A stretch of 40,059 nucleotides of DNA from Acidiferrobacteraceae bacterium (GCA_003228915.1 QIGL01000023.1:1-40059); one strand, 5' to 3'; shown: positions 7,957 to 17,926, numbered from the stretch's first letter. The notes: a model not told the origin generated them from the letters alone. Translations and numbers: made by a program.

Positions 7957-10608
7957 TTAAAACAAGTCTTCCGGGATCTGCTGCTGGTCATTTGGCGCGG
8001 TTCCAGACGAGGGGTCGAGGTTGTTTGTTGCTGGCATTGAATCCTGGGCATTTTCCGTGGCCAATCGTGCCGCATCGGACTCAGTTTGTTGACTGGCAAA
8101 GAAATATTCTTCGAATCCTTCCGGATCATCGGGCCCAGTAGGCTGCCCAGACTCCTTGTTGATAAAGCGTGTGACAATACTGGCAGGTTTTGGCCAGCCG
8201 TTCTCAGGCATGCCATCCAGCACCACGCGCATGAAATCTATCCAGATAGGTAGTGCTGCACGGGACCCAGCCTCCCCCCTGCCCAGTGTCTCAGGTTGGT
8301 CATAACCCAGCCAGGCAGTGGCCACGATTTGGTCATTAAAGCCGGAGAACCAGGCATCACGAAATTCATTGGTGGTGCCGGTCTTGCCCGCCAGATCCGG
8401 ACGATTCAGGACCAGGGCACGACGGGAAGTACCGCGCTTGATCACGTCTTGCATAATGGTCGTCAAAACAAAGGCATTTTCAGCGGTAATGGTGCGGGGC
8501 GCTAATCGTCTCTGGTCAATTTGTATCCGGCCTGATGCTGTAGCAGATGCTTCAGTCTCTTCCTTATTTTCTTTACTGGTTGCAACACGAATTATTGCCG
8601 GTGGTTCGATGGTAGCGGGTTGCTCGTTTGCGTCGGCTTCCTTGTTTTCGTTTTGTTGCTTGGTATCCGATTCTGCCTCGAGGTATTTACTGGCTACTTT
8701 TTTTGTTTCAGGACAGTCGCGACAGACCAGGGTTGGATTGGCGTATTCCAGTAAATTGTGGTCCCCATCCTCAACCCTGCTGATAAAATAGGGATCAACC
8801 AAAAACCCACCGTTGGCAAAGACTGAAAAGGCACGCGCCATATTGATGGGCTCAACAGATAACGAGCCAAGCGCTAGCGACAAGTTATTAGGCAGTTTTT
8901 CCGGGTCGAAACCAAAGCGCGCTAAATATTTGACCGCGTAGGATGGTTTGATGGCGCGTAATAATCGTACCGATACCAGGTTCAGGGATAGTGTCAGGGC
9001 TTTTCGTAATCGTGTCGGCCCAAAAAATTTACCGCTGTAATTTTCTGGCCGCCAGACATCTTCAAGATTGACATCTTCAATGGCAATGGGTGCGCCACTA
9101 ACCATGCTGGCCGCGGTGAAGCCTTTTTCCAGGGCACTGGAATAAATAAAAGGTTTAATGTTTGAGCCTGGCTGGCGACGGGCCTGGATCACACGGTTGA
9201 ATTTACTTTGCCTGAAATCAAAACCACCGCTTAGTGCCAGGATGCCGCCATTTTTGGGGTCCAGGGCCACGATTGCGCTGGCAGCCCTGGGCGGTTGTGC
9301 CAGTAACCAGCGACCTTCCGTAAGACTTTCCAGGTATACAACATCACCAACACGGACAATGTCGGCAGCAGTTTTCGGGTTCGGGCCCATGGCATTGGCG
9401 TTGATGTATTTTTTTGCCCAGGAAAGTCCGTTCCAACCGACGGTGGCGACATAACCATCCTGGGTATAAACAGTGATAGATCGATCATCGGTGAGCATGA
9501 CTATGCCCGGAATCAGGCTGCCCACCGAGCGATAATCCTTGAGGGTGATATCCAGGTGAGATTTATCGATATCTCCTCGAATGCTGACATGGCCGGATGG
9601 TCCGCGGTAACCATGACGACGTTCATAGGCCAGCAAGCCCTTGCGCAGTGCTTGGTTGGCGGCCTGTTGATAGCGGGAGTTAAGGGTGGTGTAGACATTA
9701 AAACCGCCGGCGTAAACTTTATTTTTATAGGTCTTGATCATGTACTGGCGCACCATTTCTGCGATATAGGGTGCTTCAACATCATAAGCCAGCTTGTGCT
9801 TGCTGGCCGTTAATGGCGCAAACCTGGCTTCCCGGTAATAGGCCTCATCAATAAAGCCCAGTTTATACATGCGACTGAGAATATAGTTGCGTCGGTCCCT
9901 GGCAGTTTCCGGGTTGGTCAGGGGATTATTTCGTGACGGGGCTTTCGGTAAACCGGATAACATGGCTACTTCGGGTATGGTCAAATCGGCCAGGGGTTTG
10001 CCGTAATAAATACGACTGGCAGCGGCAAAACCATAGGCACGATGACCCAGAAAAATTTTATTAATATAGAGCTCAAGAATATCGTTTTTGCTCAGCTCCC
10101 GTTCCAGTTTGAAGGCCAGCAGGATTTCCTTGAGCTTGCGGGTATAGGTTTTTTCGGGACTGAGAAAAAAGTTTCTTGCAACTTGCATGGTGATGGTGCT
10201 GGCGCCCTGGCGGTGACCACCTGACTGAAAGTTGATCCAGGCCGCGCGGGCGATGCCCAGGAAACTGACACCATAGTGGTCATAATATCCCGCATCTTCA
10301 GCTGCCAGTATGGCCTGAATCAGCAGCGGTGGGACTTCATCGATTTTTCTGGGCAGGCGTCGTTCCTCGCCAAATTGGCCAATGAGTACGCCATCAGCGG
10401 TATAGACTCGCATGGGCACCTTGAGCTGGCCACCGCCCCTGAGTTCGTCTGGAGAAGGCAGAGTGGGCGTTAAAATAAGGCTAAGCAGGGAAAATACCGC
10501 AATCCCGGAAAAAACCAGACCTATAATAACAAGTACGGTAATTTGCCAGGTTTTTCTGGTGCGTTGGGGTGGGTTGATGTCGCTCCCGGGACTATCCTGA
10601 TTTTCCAT
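7957..10608 (-). CDS. mrcA: Penicillin-binding protein 1A, bifunctional
   Basis: Class A PBP, anchored in the inner membrane with its catalytic domains in the periplasm. It polymerises lipid II into glycan strands and cross-links the peptides. Numbering from the ATG at 10608 (883 residues): a membrane helix at about 23-47; a glycosyltransferase domain with catalytic Glu104 in EDAGYYDHYG and the GASTITMQVARN motif; an OB-like segment; and a transpeptidase domain with Ser482-x-x-Lys485 (GSNIKPF), Ser541-x-Asn543 (SLN) and the KTG box at 742-744. A Glu/Lys/Ala-rich low-complexity insert lies between SxN and KTG. A TTG three codons earlier is the alternative start. Divergent from pilM, as in many Gammaproteobacteria. 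Confidence 0.95.
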   Translation of the reverse strand: MENQDSPGSDINPPQRTRKTWQITVLVIIGLVFSGIAVFSLLSLILTPTLPSPDELRGGGQLKVPMRVYTADGVLIGQFGEERRLPRKIDEVPPLLIQAILAAEDAGYYDHYGVSFLGIARAAWINFQSGGHRQGASTITMQVARNFFLSPEKTYTRKLKEILLAFKLERELSKNDILELYINKIFLGHRAYGFAAASRIYYGKPLADLTIPEVAMLSGLPKAPSRNNPLTNPETARDRRNYILSRMYKLGFIDEAYYREARFAPLTASKHKLAYDVEAPYIAEMVRQYMIKTYKNKVYAGGFNVYTTLNSRYQQAANQALRKGLLAYERRHGYRGPSGHVSIRGDIDKSHLDITLKDYRSVGSLIPGIVMLTDDRSITVYTQDGYVATVGWNGLSWAKKYINANAMGPNPKTAADIVRVGDVVYLESLTEGRWLLAQPPRAASAIVALDPKNGGILALSGGFDFRQSKFNRVIQARRQPGSNIKPFIYSSALEKGFTAASMVSGAPIAIEDVNLEDVWRPENYSGKFFGPTRLRKALTLSLNLVSVRLLRAIKPSYAVKYLARFGFDPEKLPNNLSLALGSLSVEPINMARAFSVFANGGFLVDPYFISRVEDGDHNLLEYANPTLVCRDCPETKKVASKYLEAESDTKQQNENKEADANEQPATIEPPAIIRVATSKENKEETEASATASGRIQIDQRRLAPRTITAENAFVLTTIMQDVIKRGTSRRALVLNRPDLAGKTGTTNEFRDAWFSGFNDQIVATAWLGYDQPETLGRGEAGSRAALPIWIDFMRVVLDGMPENGWPKPASIVTRFINKESGQPTGPDDPEGFEEYFFASQQTESDAARLATENAQDSMPATNNLDPSSGTAPNDQQQIPEDLF

Positions 10609-10664
10609 TTTCGTCAAAAAAAGAAGCTAAAATAGGGGCTTGAGGGTTCAATAAGGGGGCGAGT

Positions 10665-10725
10665 ATATAGTCCGTTCAAAGACTTAGAAAGGTTAATTGT
10701 CATTTTTGTTTGTCTTGGACTATAT
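10665..10725. repeat. Interrupted inverted repeat between mrcA and pilM
   Basis: Arms ATATAGTCC (10665-10673) and GGACTATAT (10717-10725) are perfect complements. Pairing continues inward with AAGAC (79-83 of the 10600 block) and GTCTT (10712-10716), after a five-base GTTCA bulge in the left arm. Together this gives 14 paired positions around a 28-base spacer. The left arm overlaps a TATACT -10 candidate for mrcA on the minus strand (10662-10667). The right arm overlaps the pilM -35 box. It could be a paired operator or an RNA/DNA hairpin. Confidence 0.55.
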
Positions 10726-10743
10726 TTGGAGGTAGTATTTAAT
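10715..10743 (+). promoter_or_regulatory. Sigma70-type promoter candidate for pilMNOPQ
   Basis: TTGGAC (10715-10720), a 17-base spacer, then TTTAAT (10738-10743): two mismatches from the -35 consensus and one from the -10. Predicted transcription would start near 10750, about 45 bases upstream of the pilM GTG. Confidence 0.5.
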
Positions 10744-10794
10744 GCATAGTTGCATGTATACAATATAACTAATTGATATTTAAGGATATGACAC

Positions 10795-11871
10795 GTGTCT
10801 TGGTTAGCTAAATCGTTCGCAAAAAAGTCACCACCGTTGATCGGTATCGATATCAGCTCATCTGCTGTCAAGGTATTGGAGCTCAGCAAGTCCGGCAATC
10901 AATTGCGGGTCGAACGTTTTGCTGCTGAGCCTCTACCTCAGAATGCAGTGGTTGAACATGCCATTACTGAAATTGAGCAGGTATCAGATGCAGTCGAACG
11001 GGCCATTAAACGATCCGGTACTAAATGTAAAAATGCTGCGGTTGCCGTGGCCGCTACTCATGTGATTACCAAGTCTATAAAAATGCCGGCAAACCTGAGT
11101 GAGCAGGAATTACAGACCCAGATAGAAATGGAAGCGGATCACTACATCCCCTACCCCCTGGATGAAGTCAATCTGGACTACCAAATACAGGGTATTTCCG
11201 AAGAAAATCCTGAAGAAAATAATGTCCTGATTGCGGCTTGTCGAAAAGAAATTGTGGACGACTATATCGCTGTTATTGAAGGCCCGGGATTAAGTCCCAA
11301 AGTGATAGATGTTGAAACTTATGCTATGGAAAATTCTTACGAATTAATTGCTGAGCATATGCCGGGCGGCGGCATGGAAAAAACCGTCGCCATTATGGAT
11401 GTCGGTGCCACCACGACTAATATAAATGTTGTTCATAACAATCGGTCTGTTTATACACGAGATCATGCCTTTGGTGGTCGTCAGCTGACAGAGGAAATCC
11501 AGCGTCGTTACGGCTTATCTTATGAAGAAGCGGGCCTGGCCAAAAAACAGGGCGGCCTGCCTGATAATTACCAGACAGACGTGTTACGACCGTTTATGGA
11601 GGCAATGTGCCAGGAAATTATGCGTGCCTTGCAGTTCTTTTATTCTTCAAGTCCGTTTAGCAGCGTTGACCAGATTTTGTTGTCTGGCGGCTGCGCCCAG
11701 ATCCCTGGGGTTGATGAACTGGTGGCCGCCCGAATTGGCGTGCCTGCCATGGTATCCAACCCTTTTACGAGCATGTCATTGTCATCAAGAATCAAGCCAC
11801 AAATGTTAAGCAATGACGCGCCCTCACTCATGATTGCCTGTGGCCTGGCAGTCAGAAGCTTTGACGAATAA
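10795..11871 (+). CDS. pilM: Type IV pilus assembly protein PilM
   Basis: Cytoplasmic actin-like ATP-binding protein that holds the N terminus of PilN and links the pilus alignment complex to the assembly motor. The 358 residues carry the FtsA-like nucleotide-binding motifs: LIGIDISSSAVKVLEL near the start, AIMDVGATTTNI in the second phosphate site, and LLSGGCAQIPG near the C terminus. The start is GTG (10795), supported by AAGGA eight bases upstream. It is the first gene of pilMNOPQ, with only seven bases to pilN. Confidence 0.96.
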   Translation: MSWLAKSFAKKSPPLIGIDISSSAVKVLELSKSGNQLRVERFAAEPLPQNAVVEHAITEIEQVSDAVERAIKRSGTKCKNAAVAVAATHVITKSIKMPANLSEQELQTQIEMEADHYIPYPLDEVNLDYQIQGISEENPEENNVLIAACRKEIVDDYIAVIEGPGLSPKVIDVETYAMENSYELIAEHMPGGGMEKTVAIMDVGATTTNINVVHNNRSVYTRDHAFGGRQLTEEIQRRYGLSYEEAGLAKKQGGLPDNYQTDVLRPFMEAMCQEIMRALQFFYSSSPFSSVDQILLSGGCAQIPGVDELVAARIGVPAMVSNPFTSMSLSSRIKPQMLSNDAPSLMIACGLAVRSFDE

Positions 11872-11878
11872 CTGAGTT

Positions 11879-12478
11879 ATGGCAACTAAACTTAATCTAC
11901 TGCCATGGCGCGAAATGCGCCAACGAGAAATGGACCGGAAGCTGGTGGGCATCGGTACCGGTGCCGCTGTGGTTATGCTGTTACTGGTGTTTCAGGCCTA
12001 CTTGTATCACAGCAACCTGATTGAAGTGCAGACTGGCAGGAATAACTTTCTCAAAGAAGAAATTAAAAAAGTAGAAAAAGAGATAAACGAGATCAAAGAA
12101 CTTAAAAAACAACGCCAGGCACTAATATCCCGTATGAATGTAATTTACCAGTTACAAGGTAGCCGCACCCAGATTGTCCATGTATTTGAGGACTTTGTTC
12201 GGCTCATGCCTGAGGGTATTTATTTCAAGAGCCTGGTGCAAAAGGGGGCTTTGCTATCCATAGAAGGGACCGCTCAATCAAATGCTCGTGTTTCCGCACT
12301 CATGCGCAATCTTGACGAATCTAACTGGTTCACTGCCCCCAATCTTGAAGTGATTAATGTTAAAAATGAGGGCACAGATCGTGTCAGTCAATTCAAGTTA
12401 AAAATCACCCAAACCGATAAAAGCGCCAAAAAAGGTCAGGATAAATCCGGTGCCCCTGTTCCGGCCAGAGCCAGGTAA
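11879..12478 (+). CDS. pilN: Type IV pilus assembly protein PilN
   Basis: Inner-membrane protein of 199 residues. The conserved cytoplasmic tip KLNLLPWRE (4-12) is the PilM-binding peptide. It is followed by one membrane helix (about 21-42), a coiled coil rich in Lys and Glu (about 50-85), and a periplasmic ferredoxin-like domain. PilN pairs with PilO in the periplasmic ring that connects the inner membrane to the PilQ secretin. The C terminus is basic and low in complexity. Confidence 0.95.
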   Translation: MATKLNLLPWREMRQREMDRKLVGIGTGAAVVMLLLVFQAYLYHSNLIEVQTGRNNFLKEEIKKVEKEINEIKELKKQRQALISRMNVIYQLQGSRTQIVHVFEDFVRLMPEGIYFKSLVQKGALLSIEGTAQSNARVSALMRNLDESNWFTAPNLEVINVKNEGTDRVSQFKLKITQTDKSAKKGQDKSGAPVPARAR

Positions 12479-12483
12479 AATTT

Positions 12484-13110
12484 ATGAATCTAGAAGATCT
12501 CAATAATATAGATTTACAAAATCCAGCTTCCTGGCCGTTGCCGATTAAAGTTGGCGCGATTATTGCGATTTGTATTGCGATTCTTGCCGCTGGTTATTTT
12601 CTGCGTATTGAAGGGGACAGGGAAAACCTGGCACGACTCGAAGCGGAAGAGCAAAACCTTCGTCAGGCCTATTTGACCAAAAAGGCATTTGCAATCAATT
12701 TACCCGCCTACAAACAACAAATGGTCGAAATGGAGCAAACTTTTGGTAGCCTGTTAAGGCAACTCCCCGACTCGGCCGAGGTGCCAGACTTGTTAGTCGA
12801 TATAACACAGGCAGGTCTCGGTCGTGGTTTAGAGTTTGTGTTATTCAAGCCTGAACGAGAACGCCCTGCCGAGTTTTATTCCGAGTTGCCTATCAGTATC
12901 AAGGTAAAAGGCACCTATCACGAGTTGGCACAATTTATCAGTGATGTGGCCGCCCTGCCTCGAATTGTAACCTTTGGCAGTGTCAGTATTAAGGGGTCAG
13001 GAAAACTGACCATGTCAGCCAAGGCCAAAACCTATCGTTACCTTGATGAAGATGAGATCAGCGCCCAGGCCGCCAAAAACAAACCAAAACGTGGCAGGAG
13101 GCGTCGATGA
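12484..13110 (+). CDS. pilO: Type IV pilus assembly protein PilO
   Basis: Inner-membrane partner of PilN, 208 residues. A short cytoplasmic N terminus (LEDLNNIDLQNPASWPLP) precedes a membrane helix (about 20-40), a coiled coil (45-75) and a periplasmic ferredoxin-like domain (about 85-180). The C terminus ends in a basic KPKRGRRRR run. The gene overlaps pilP by four bases (ATGA), implying translational coupling. Confidence 0.95.
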   Translation: MNLEDLNNIDLQNPASWPLPIKVGAIIAICIAILAAGYFLRIEGDRENLARLEAEEQNLRQAYLTKKAFAINLPAYKQQMVEMEQTFGSLLRQLPDSAEVPDLLVDITQAGLGRGLEFVLFKPERERPAEFYSELPISIKVKGTYHELAQFISDVAALPRIVTFGSVSIKGSGKLTMSAKAKTYRYLDEDEISAQAAKNKPKRGRRRR

Positions 13111-13625
13111 AGAGACGCACGTTTTATCGTCTGGGTTTGATATTGATTGTGCTTTCCATTGCCGGCTGTGGCAGTGATCACCTCGATGATTTACGTGGTT
13201 TTGTCCGTGATGCCCATAAAGACAAAAAGCCAAGGATAGAGCCTTTGCCTGAGGTCAAAACCTACGAGAGTTTTGCCTACAGTGCTGAAGATGGTATTGA
13301 TCCATTCGCGTCATTTAATCTCAAGCCCAGGGGCACTTCTACTGCCGGCGGGCCGAGCCCGGATTTGCATCGCCGGAGAGAGCCATTGGAAGACTATCCG
13401 CTGGATTCGCTGAAAATGGTGGGTACTTTATCGAGGGGAAACGAAAACTGGGCTGTAATTCAGGCACCGGATGGCACCGTCCACCGGGCCCAGGTAGGCA
13501 ACCACATGGGTCAGAATTTTGGCAAAGTATTAAAAATTAATGAAGAAAAAGTTGAGCTGGTTGAGTTAATTCAGGATCCTCTTGGTGAATGGATTGAACG
13601 CAAAGCCAGCATAAGCATAGAGTAG
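13107..13625 (+). CDS. pilP: Type IV pilus lipoprotein PilP
   Basis: Periplasmic lipoprotein of 172 residues that bridges PilN/PilO to the secretin PilQ. The signal peptide ends in a lipobox, SIAGC (Cys21). A disordered linker (about 22-95) leads to the compact HR beta-sandwich domain (about 97-165, from DSLKMVGTL to ELIQDPLGEW), which docks on the N0 domain of PilQ. The start overlaps the end of pilO. Confidence 0.95.
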   Translation: MKRRTFYRLGLILIVLSIAGCGSDHLDDLRGFVRDAHKDKKPRIEPLPEVKTYESFAYSAEDGIDPFASFNLKPRGTSTAGGPSPDLHRRREPLEDYPLDSLKMVGTLSRGNENWAVIQAPDGTVHRAQVGNHMGQNFGKVLKINEEKVELVELIQDPLGEWIERKASISIE

Positions 13626-13641
13626 CAAGAGGCTAACAGCT

Positions 13642-16239
13642 ATGAGTAAAAAAATATTTAGTAAAATTTCATTTTCGTTTGTAACGGGTCCGGTACTGGC
13701 ACTTTTGTTGGTGGCGTCTGGTTCCCTGTCTGCAGGTGAAATTACCAACCTGTCATGGGCGAGCGATAACGTTCTTGATATTGCTGTATCGGGTAACGCT
13801 AAATACAAAGTTGAGGATTTTGAAGACGGAAAACGATTGCGAATCAGCTTTCCAGGCAGCACCCTGGGTGCAGATGTTGCCGAGCCGGGTGGACGCAGCG
13901 GTATCAAGGGTGTTTACCCTTATCTCGCCGATAACGGTGCCACGGTTAATATTGACATCCTGGCAACAACAGCCAGCAAGTTAAACGTCACCAAAACTGG
14001 TTCTGGTTACCAGGTGGCAGCAGTATCGACTGATGCAACTACGGCATCCCAATCGGAGGTGGCAGAGGTGGCAACAGCTGCTGCGCCCGCACAAGTACTA
14101 GAAACCGCAGCGCCTGTGGTGGCTGCGGCCGCACCAGTCGTACCGACACCGGCTACTGAACCAGTGCCTGTTAGCCAGGGTCCAGCAAACTCTATAACTG
14201 ATATTTCATTTGTAAAATTACCGGGCAGCCGCGTACAAATAAGATTAAAAATGACGAATACACCAGTCAAACCACGGGCGTTTACTATTACTAATCCCGC
14301 CAGGATTGCATTTGATTTTGATAATACCGGATTGAATGCTTCCAAACGGACACTGCGTGTGGGTGTCGGCGCTGTGGTTAGTGTCAATGCCGTGGCAGTT
14401 GGCAACCGTACACGTGTCGTGTTGAACCTTGTGCGACCCGTCGGATATGAAACCGGTATAGTTGATAATGACCTGGTTTTTACCCTTGATAGTCCGGTTA
14501 CAGCAATTGGTGGCGCAGTGACGCAGAACAGAACCCGTTTTTCTACCAAAACAGTCGCCGCCCGCTATTCAATCAAGAATATAGATTTTCGACGTGGACC
14601 GGCCGGTGATGCGAAAATTATTGTGACTTTGTCAGATCCTTCAATCGGCATTGATGTAAAGGATCAAGCGGGTGATATTATTCTCGATTTTCTGAATACG
14701 AATTTGCCGGCAAATCTGGAGCGCAGGCTTGATGTGGTAGATTTTGCTACCCCCGTGCAAACAATTGATGTATTTGGCCAGGGTAAAAATGCCAGGATGA
14801 TCATTACACCGACTGGGAAGTACGAACACCTTGCCTATCAAACAGGTAACACCTTTACGCTTAGTATCAAACCCATCACCGTTGATGAAGACGAATCTCG
14901 TATGGATGAGTTTGGATATAGTGGTGAGAAACTCTCCCTGAACTTCCAGAACATCGAGGTCAGGGCGTCGTTGCAAGTATTGGCGGATTTTACCGGTCTG
15001 AATTTTGTGGTTAGTGACACAGTCACCGGCGAACTGACCTTGCGTCTTAAGGATGTGCCCTGGGATCAGGCGCTGGATATCATTCTTGATGCCAAGGCGT
15101 TATCCATGCGTAAAAGGGGAAATGTTTTATCAATTGCCCCGGCGGATGAAGTTGCGGCCAAGGAGAAGGCAGCGTTCGAATCGGCAAAGGCCGCGGTGGA
15201 TCTCGAACCCCTTACCTCTGAATTAATCCAGATCAATTATGCCAAGGCGAGTGATATAGCCAATTTGTTAAAATCTATTAAGGCGATTACAACTGGCGCA
15301 GAATCGGCCCAGCACCCCGTGTTTAATAGCGGTGTCACTATCACCAAGGAAAGCACCAATTCAAATACCCTGTTATCTCCCCGGGGGCAGGTCACGGTAG
15401 ATAACAGAACCAACTCCATTTTAGTTCAGGATACACCGGGTAAAATCGTGGAAGTCAGGAAACTGATTGCCAAGCTGGATCAACCCGTACGCCAGGTGAT
15501 GATTGAAAGCCGATTGGTTGAGGCGATATCATCTTTTAGTAAATCACTTGGCGCCAAGCTGGGCACAAGTAATAATTTCACCGGCAGCAGCTCCCAAATT
15601 GATCAGGCAGCCATACTGAACGGCAATAATAGCCTTAGCACTGCTGATGGCCTTAATGTTAATTTGCCCTCACCGGGTATTGGCAACCAGGAAGCCGGTG
15701 CTTTGGCGCTCACCATCGCAAAACTGGGTACCGGGGCAGTATTGGGGCTTGAATTATCGGCCCTGGAGCAGGAAGGCAAAGGTAAAATTATCTCGAGCCC
15801 AAGGATTGTTACTGCCAATGGCCAGAAGGCCAAGATAGAACAAGGTCAGGAACGTGTGTTTACTACCAGTGTTTTAGGTGTGGGTACAGTCGTGACCAAG
15901 AAAGCAGTATTGAGCCTGGAAGTTGTACCCCGGATCACACCGGATGATCGAATCATTATGGATGTTAAAGTGAGCAAAAATAACTTTGTTGACGCTGTTC
16001 GGGGTATTCTGAACATCAAGGACATAGAAACCCAGGTACTGCTGGATAATGGCGAGACCATTGTAATTGGTGGTATTTACGAGTTGGACAGAAATGATAC
16101 TGATACCAAGGTCCCGTTTTTTGGCGATCTTCCCTTGCTAGGCTGGTTGTTTAAAAATCAGGAAGTGATTGATAACAAGACCGAGTTGTTGATATTCCTG
16201 ACGCCCAGGATTATGGCTGAGCTCGCCTCTGCTCGATAA
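13642..16239 (+). CDS. pilQ: Type IV pilus secretin PilQ
   Basis: Outer-membrane secretin through which the pilus passes. At 865 residues it is larger than the roughly 710 of Pseudomonas PilQ. In order: a signal peptide (about 1-32); an AMIN domain (about 33-125); an Ala/Pro/Val-rich linker (about 128-178); a second AMIN domain (about 183-290); a third AMIN-like segment (about 305-415, from YSIKNIDFRRG); the N0/STN domain (about 430-510, KLSLNFQNIEVRASLQVLA); an N1 domain; and the secretin barrel (about 615-860, ending VPFFGDLPLLGWLFKN). AMIN domains bind peptidoglycan. Last gene of pilMNOPQ, followed by a terminator-like hairpin. Confidence 0.96.
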   Translation: MSKKIFSKISFSFVTGPVLALLLVASGSLSAGEITNLSWASDNVLDIAVSGNAKYKVEDFEDGKRLRISFPGSTLGADVAEPGGRSGIKGVYPYLADNGATVNIDILATTASKLNVTKTGSGYQVAAVSTDATTASQSEVAEVATAAAPAQVLETAAPVVAAAAPVVPTPATEPVPVSQGPANSITDISFVKLPGSRVQIRLKMTNTPVKPRAFTITNPARIAFDFDNTGLNASKRTLRVGVGAVVSVNAVAVGNRTRVVLNLVRPVGYETGIVDNDLVFTLDSPVTAIGGAVTQNRTRFSTKTVAARYSIKNIDFRRGPAGDAKIIVTLSDPSIGIDVKDQAGDIILDFLNTNLPANLERRLDVVDFATPVQTIDVFGQGKNARMIITPTGKYEHLAYQTGNTFTLSIKPITVDEDESRMDEFGYSGEKLSLNFQNIEVRASLQVLADFTGLNFVVSDTVTGELTLRLKDVPWDQALDIILDAKALSMRKRGNVLSIAPADEVAAKEKAAFESAKAAVDLEPLTSELIQINYAKASDIANLLKSIKAITTGAESAQHPVFNSGVTITKESTNSNTLLSPRGQVTVDNRTNSILVQDTPGKIVEVRKLIAKLDQPVRQVMIESRLVEAISSFSKSLGAKLGTSNNFTGSSSQIDQAAILNGNNSLSTADGLNVNLPSPGIGNQEAGALALTIAKLGTGAVLGLELSALEQEGKGKIISSPRIVTANGQKAKIEQGQERVFTTSVLGVGTVVTKKAVLSLEVVPRITPDDRIIMDVKVSKNNFVDAVRGILNIKDIETQVLLDNGETIVIGGIYELDRNDTDTKVPFFGDLPLLGWLFKNQEVIDNKTELLIFLTPRIMAELASAR

Positions 16240-16244
16240 TTCTC

Positions 16245-16270
16245 AAGTGAGGGTACTTTTACCCTCACTT
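16245..16270 (+). terminator. Terminator-like hairpin after pilQ
   Basis: Perfect 10-bp stem AAGTGAGGGT / ACCCTCACTT with a six-base loop, five bases after the pilQ stop. The tail (AATTTCTCTTTACTT) is only partly T-rich, so it may weaken rather than stop read-through into aroK. Confidence 0.65.
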
Positions 16271-16320
16271 AATTTCTCTTTACTTGATTTCTCCATTCAG
16301 AGCTGGCATATCTTGCTGTC

Positions 16321-16845
16321 ATGGAAATGCCAGACAATATTTTTATTATCGGTCCAATGGGGGTGGGTAAAACCACCATCGGCCGTCATCTTGCCAATGT
16401 TTTCAAAAAGAATTTTCTTGATACTGATCATGAGCTTGAAAAGCGGACCGGGGCTGATATCTCGTTAATATTTGAGATAGAAGGTGAAGCCGGGTTTCGA
16501 AAAAGAGAAAGTGCGATTATAAAAGAGCTGACCACTAAAAATAACCTGGTGCTTGCGACCGGTGGTGGCGCCATACTCAGTGAACAGAACCGCCAGGCAT
16601 TGCGAAAGAATGGTTTTGTATTATATCTTTCAGCAGATGTTGAAACACTTGTCGGTCGCACCAGGAAAGACAAGTCCAGACCACTACTACAAACTGAAGA
16701 TAAACGAAAAACACTCACTGACATGATGGCCATACGGGACCCCCTTTATCGCCAGGAGGCAGACCTGGTTGTGAAGACAGATAACCGGCCACCGGCAATT
16801 GTTGCCAGGGACGTGGCTGCCCACATTCAAAATCAATCCCGATAA
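16321..16845 (+). CDS. aroK: Shikimate kinase
   Basis: Phosphorylates shikimate at the 3-hydroxyl with ATP, the fifth step of the chorismate pathway. The 174 residues include Walker A GPMGVGKT (11-18), the shikimate-binding DTDHELE, the FRKRES segment with the conserved Arg and Glu, the GGGAIL glycine loop and the lid region [12 protein letters not shown] second ATG two codons on (16327) is equally possible; neither has a strong Shine-Dalgarno. Only one base separates its stop from aroB. Confidence 0.95.
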   Translation: MEMPDNIFIIGPMGVGKTTIGRHLANVFKKNFLDTDHELEKRTGADISLIFEIEGEAGFRKRESAIIKELTTKNNLVLATGGGAILSEQNRQALRKNGFVLYLSADVETLVGRTRKDKSRPLLQTEDKRKTLTDMMAIRDPLYRQEADLVVKTDNRPPAIVARDVAAHIQNQSR

Positions 16846-16846
16846 T

Positions 16847-17926
16847 ATGAAAACATTAAGCCTTGATTTGGGAGAGCGCAGTTATCCAATTTTCATTGGT
16901 AGAAATCACTATGCCGATGGGGAAATTTTAAGAAAGTATATATCCGGGCAACGTGTTGCCATTATTTCAAATGAGACTGTTGCGCCAATTTATATTGAAA
17001 AATTAACGACTGCACTTGCGTCTTATGATCCTGCCAGTATTATCCTGCCAGATGGTGAAAAATATAAAGTATTAAGTACGATTGATTCGGTTATTGATCA
17101 GCTGTTGGCTGCCAGGTGCGACAGAAAAATAACTTTAATTGCACTGGGCGGTGGTGTGATTGGTGATATGGCAGGTTTTGCCGCAGCGTGTTATATGCGG
17201 GGTGTGCCATTTATCCAGATACCTACCACCCTGCTTTCCCAGGTTGATTCATCGGTAGGCGGGAAAACCGGTGTTAACCACAAGCGCGGTAAAAACATGA
17301 TTGGTGCATTTTATCAGCCTAAATGTGTGCTGATAGATACGGCAACGCTCGATACACTGCCTGATAAGGAATTATCCGCAGGGATGGCTGAAGTAATTAA
17401 ATACGGCCTGATAAGGGATCGCAATTTTTTATCATGGTTGGAAGAAAATATGGCCAGGTTACTAGCGCGCGAGCCGGAAGCACTATCTCATGCAATCTAT
17501 GAATCCTGCCGACACAAAGCTGAAGTTGTTGCTGAGGACGAGTTGGAGCAGGGTGGTCGTGCCTTGTTAAACCTGGGTCATACGTTTGGTCATGCCATAG
17601 AAGCAGGAATGGGATACGGAAACTGGTTACATGGTGAGGCCGTTGCTGCCGGCATGGTGATGGCAGCGGAATTATCATGTCGCCTGGGTTGGCTGAAACG
17701 AGCGGATGTAGTGCTAGTGGAAAAAATACTATCTATGGCAAAGTTGCCAATCTGCGCCCCAGCTGAACTGTCAGTAGCCGTAATGCGTGAACACATGGCC
17801 GTAGATAAAAAAGTTACGGATGGAAAACTGCAGCTGGTTTTGCAGAAAGCAATTGGCGAAGCAATTTTAACTGATGATTTTTCAGAGAAATTGCTGGATG
17901 ATGTTTTGGCGGATTGTCGCAACTAG
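16847..17926 (+). CDS. aroB: 3-dehydroquinate synthase
   Basis: NAD- and metal-dependent enzyme that converts DAHP to 3-dehydroquinate, the second step of the shikimate pathway. The ATG at 16847 directly after the aroK stop gives 359 residues, the family's usual length; a longer frame from a TTG inside aroK is rejected. Motifs: [21 protein letters not shown] (the NAD loop), [19 protein letters not shown] with the active-site Lys, the metal ligand Glu in AEVIKYGLI, and the metal-binding histidines in [11 protein letters not shown] and [11 protein letters not shown]. Co-transcribed with aroK, the usual arrangement. Confidence 0.96.
   Translation: MKTLSLDLGERSYPIFIGRNHYADGEILRKYISGQRVAIISNETVAPIYIEKLTTALASYDPASIILPDGEKYKVLSTIDSVIDQLLAARCDRKITLIALGGGVIGDMAGFAAACYMRGVPFIQIPTTLLSQVDSSVGGKTGVNHKRGKNMIGAFYQPKCVLIDTATLDTLPDKELSAGMAEVIKYGLIRDRNFLSWLEENMARLLAREPEALSHAIYESCRHKAEVVAEDELEQGGRALLNLGHTFGHAIEAGMGYGNWLHGEAVAAGMVMAAELSCRLGWLKRADVVLVEKILSMAKLPICAPAELSVAVMREHMAVDKKVTDGKLQLVLQKAIGEAILTDDFSEKLLDDVLADCRN

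Noticed and set aside
16799-16846. Longer N terminus for AroB starting inside aroK
   Set aside because: It needs a TTG start within aroK; the ATG at 16847 gives the normal family N terminus.
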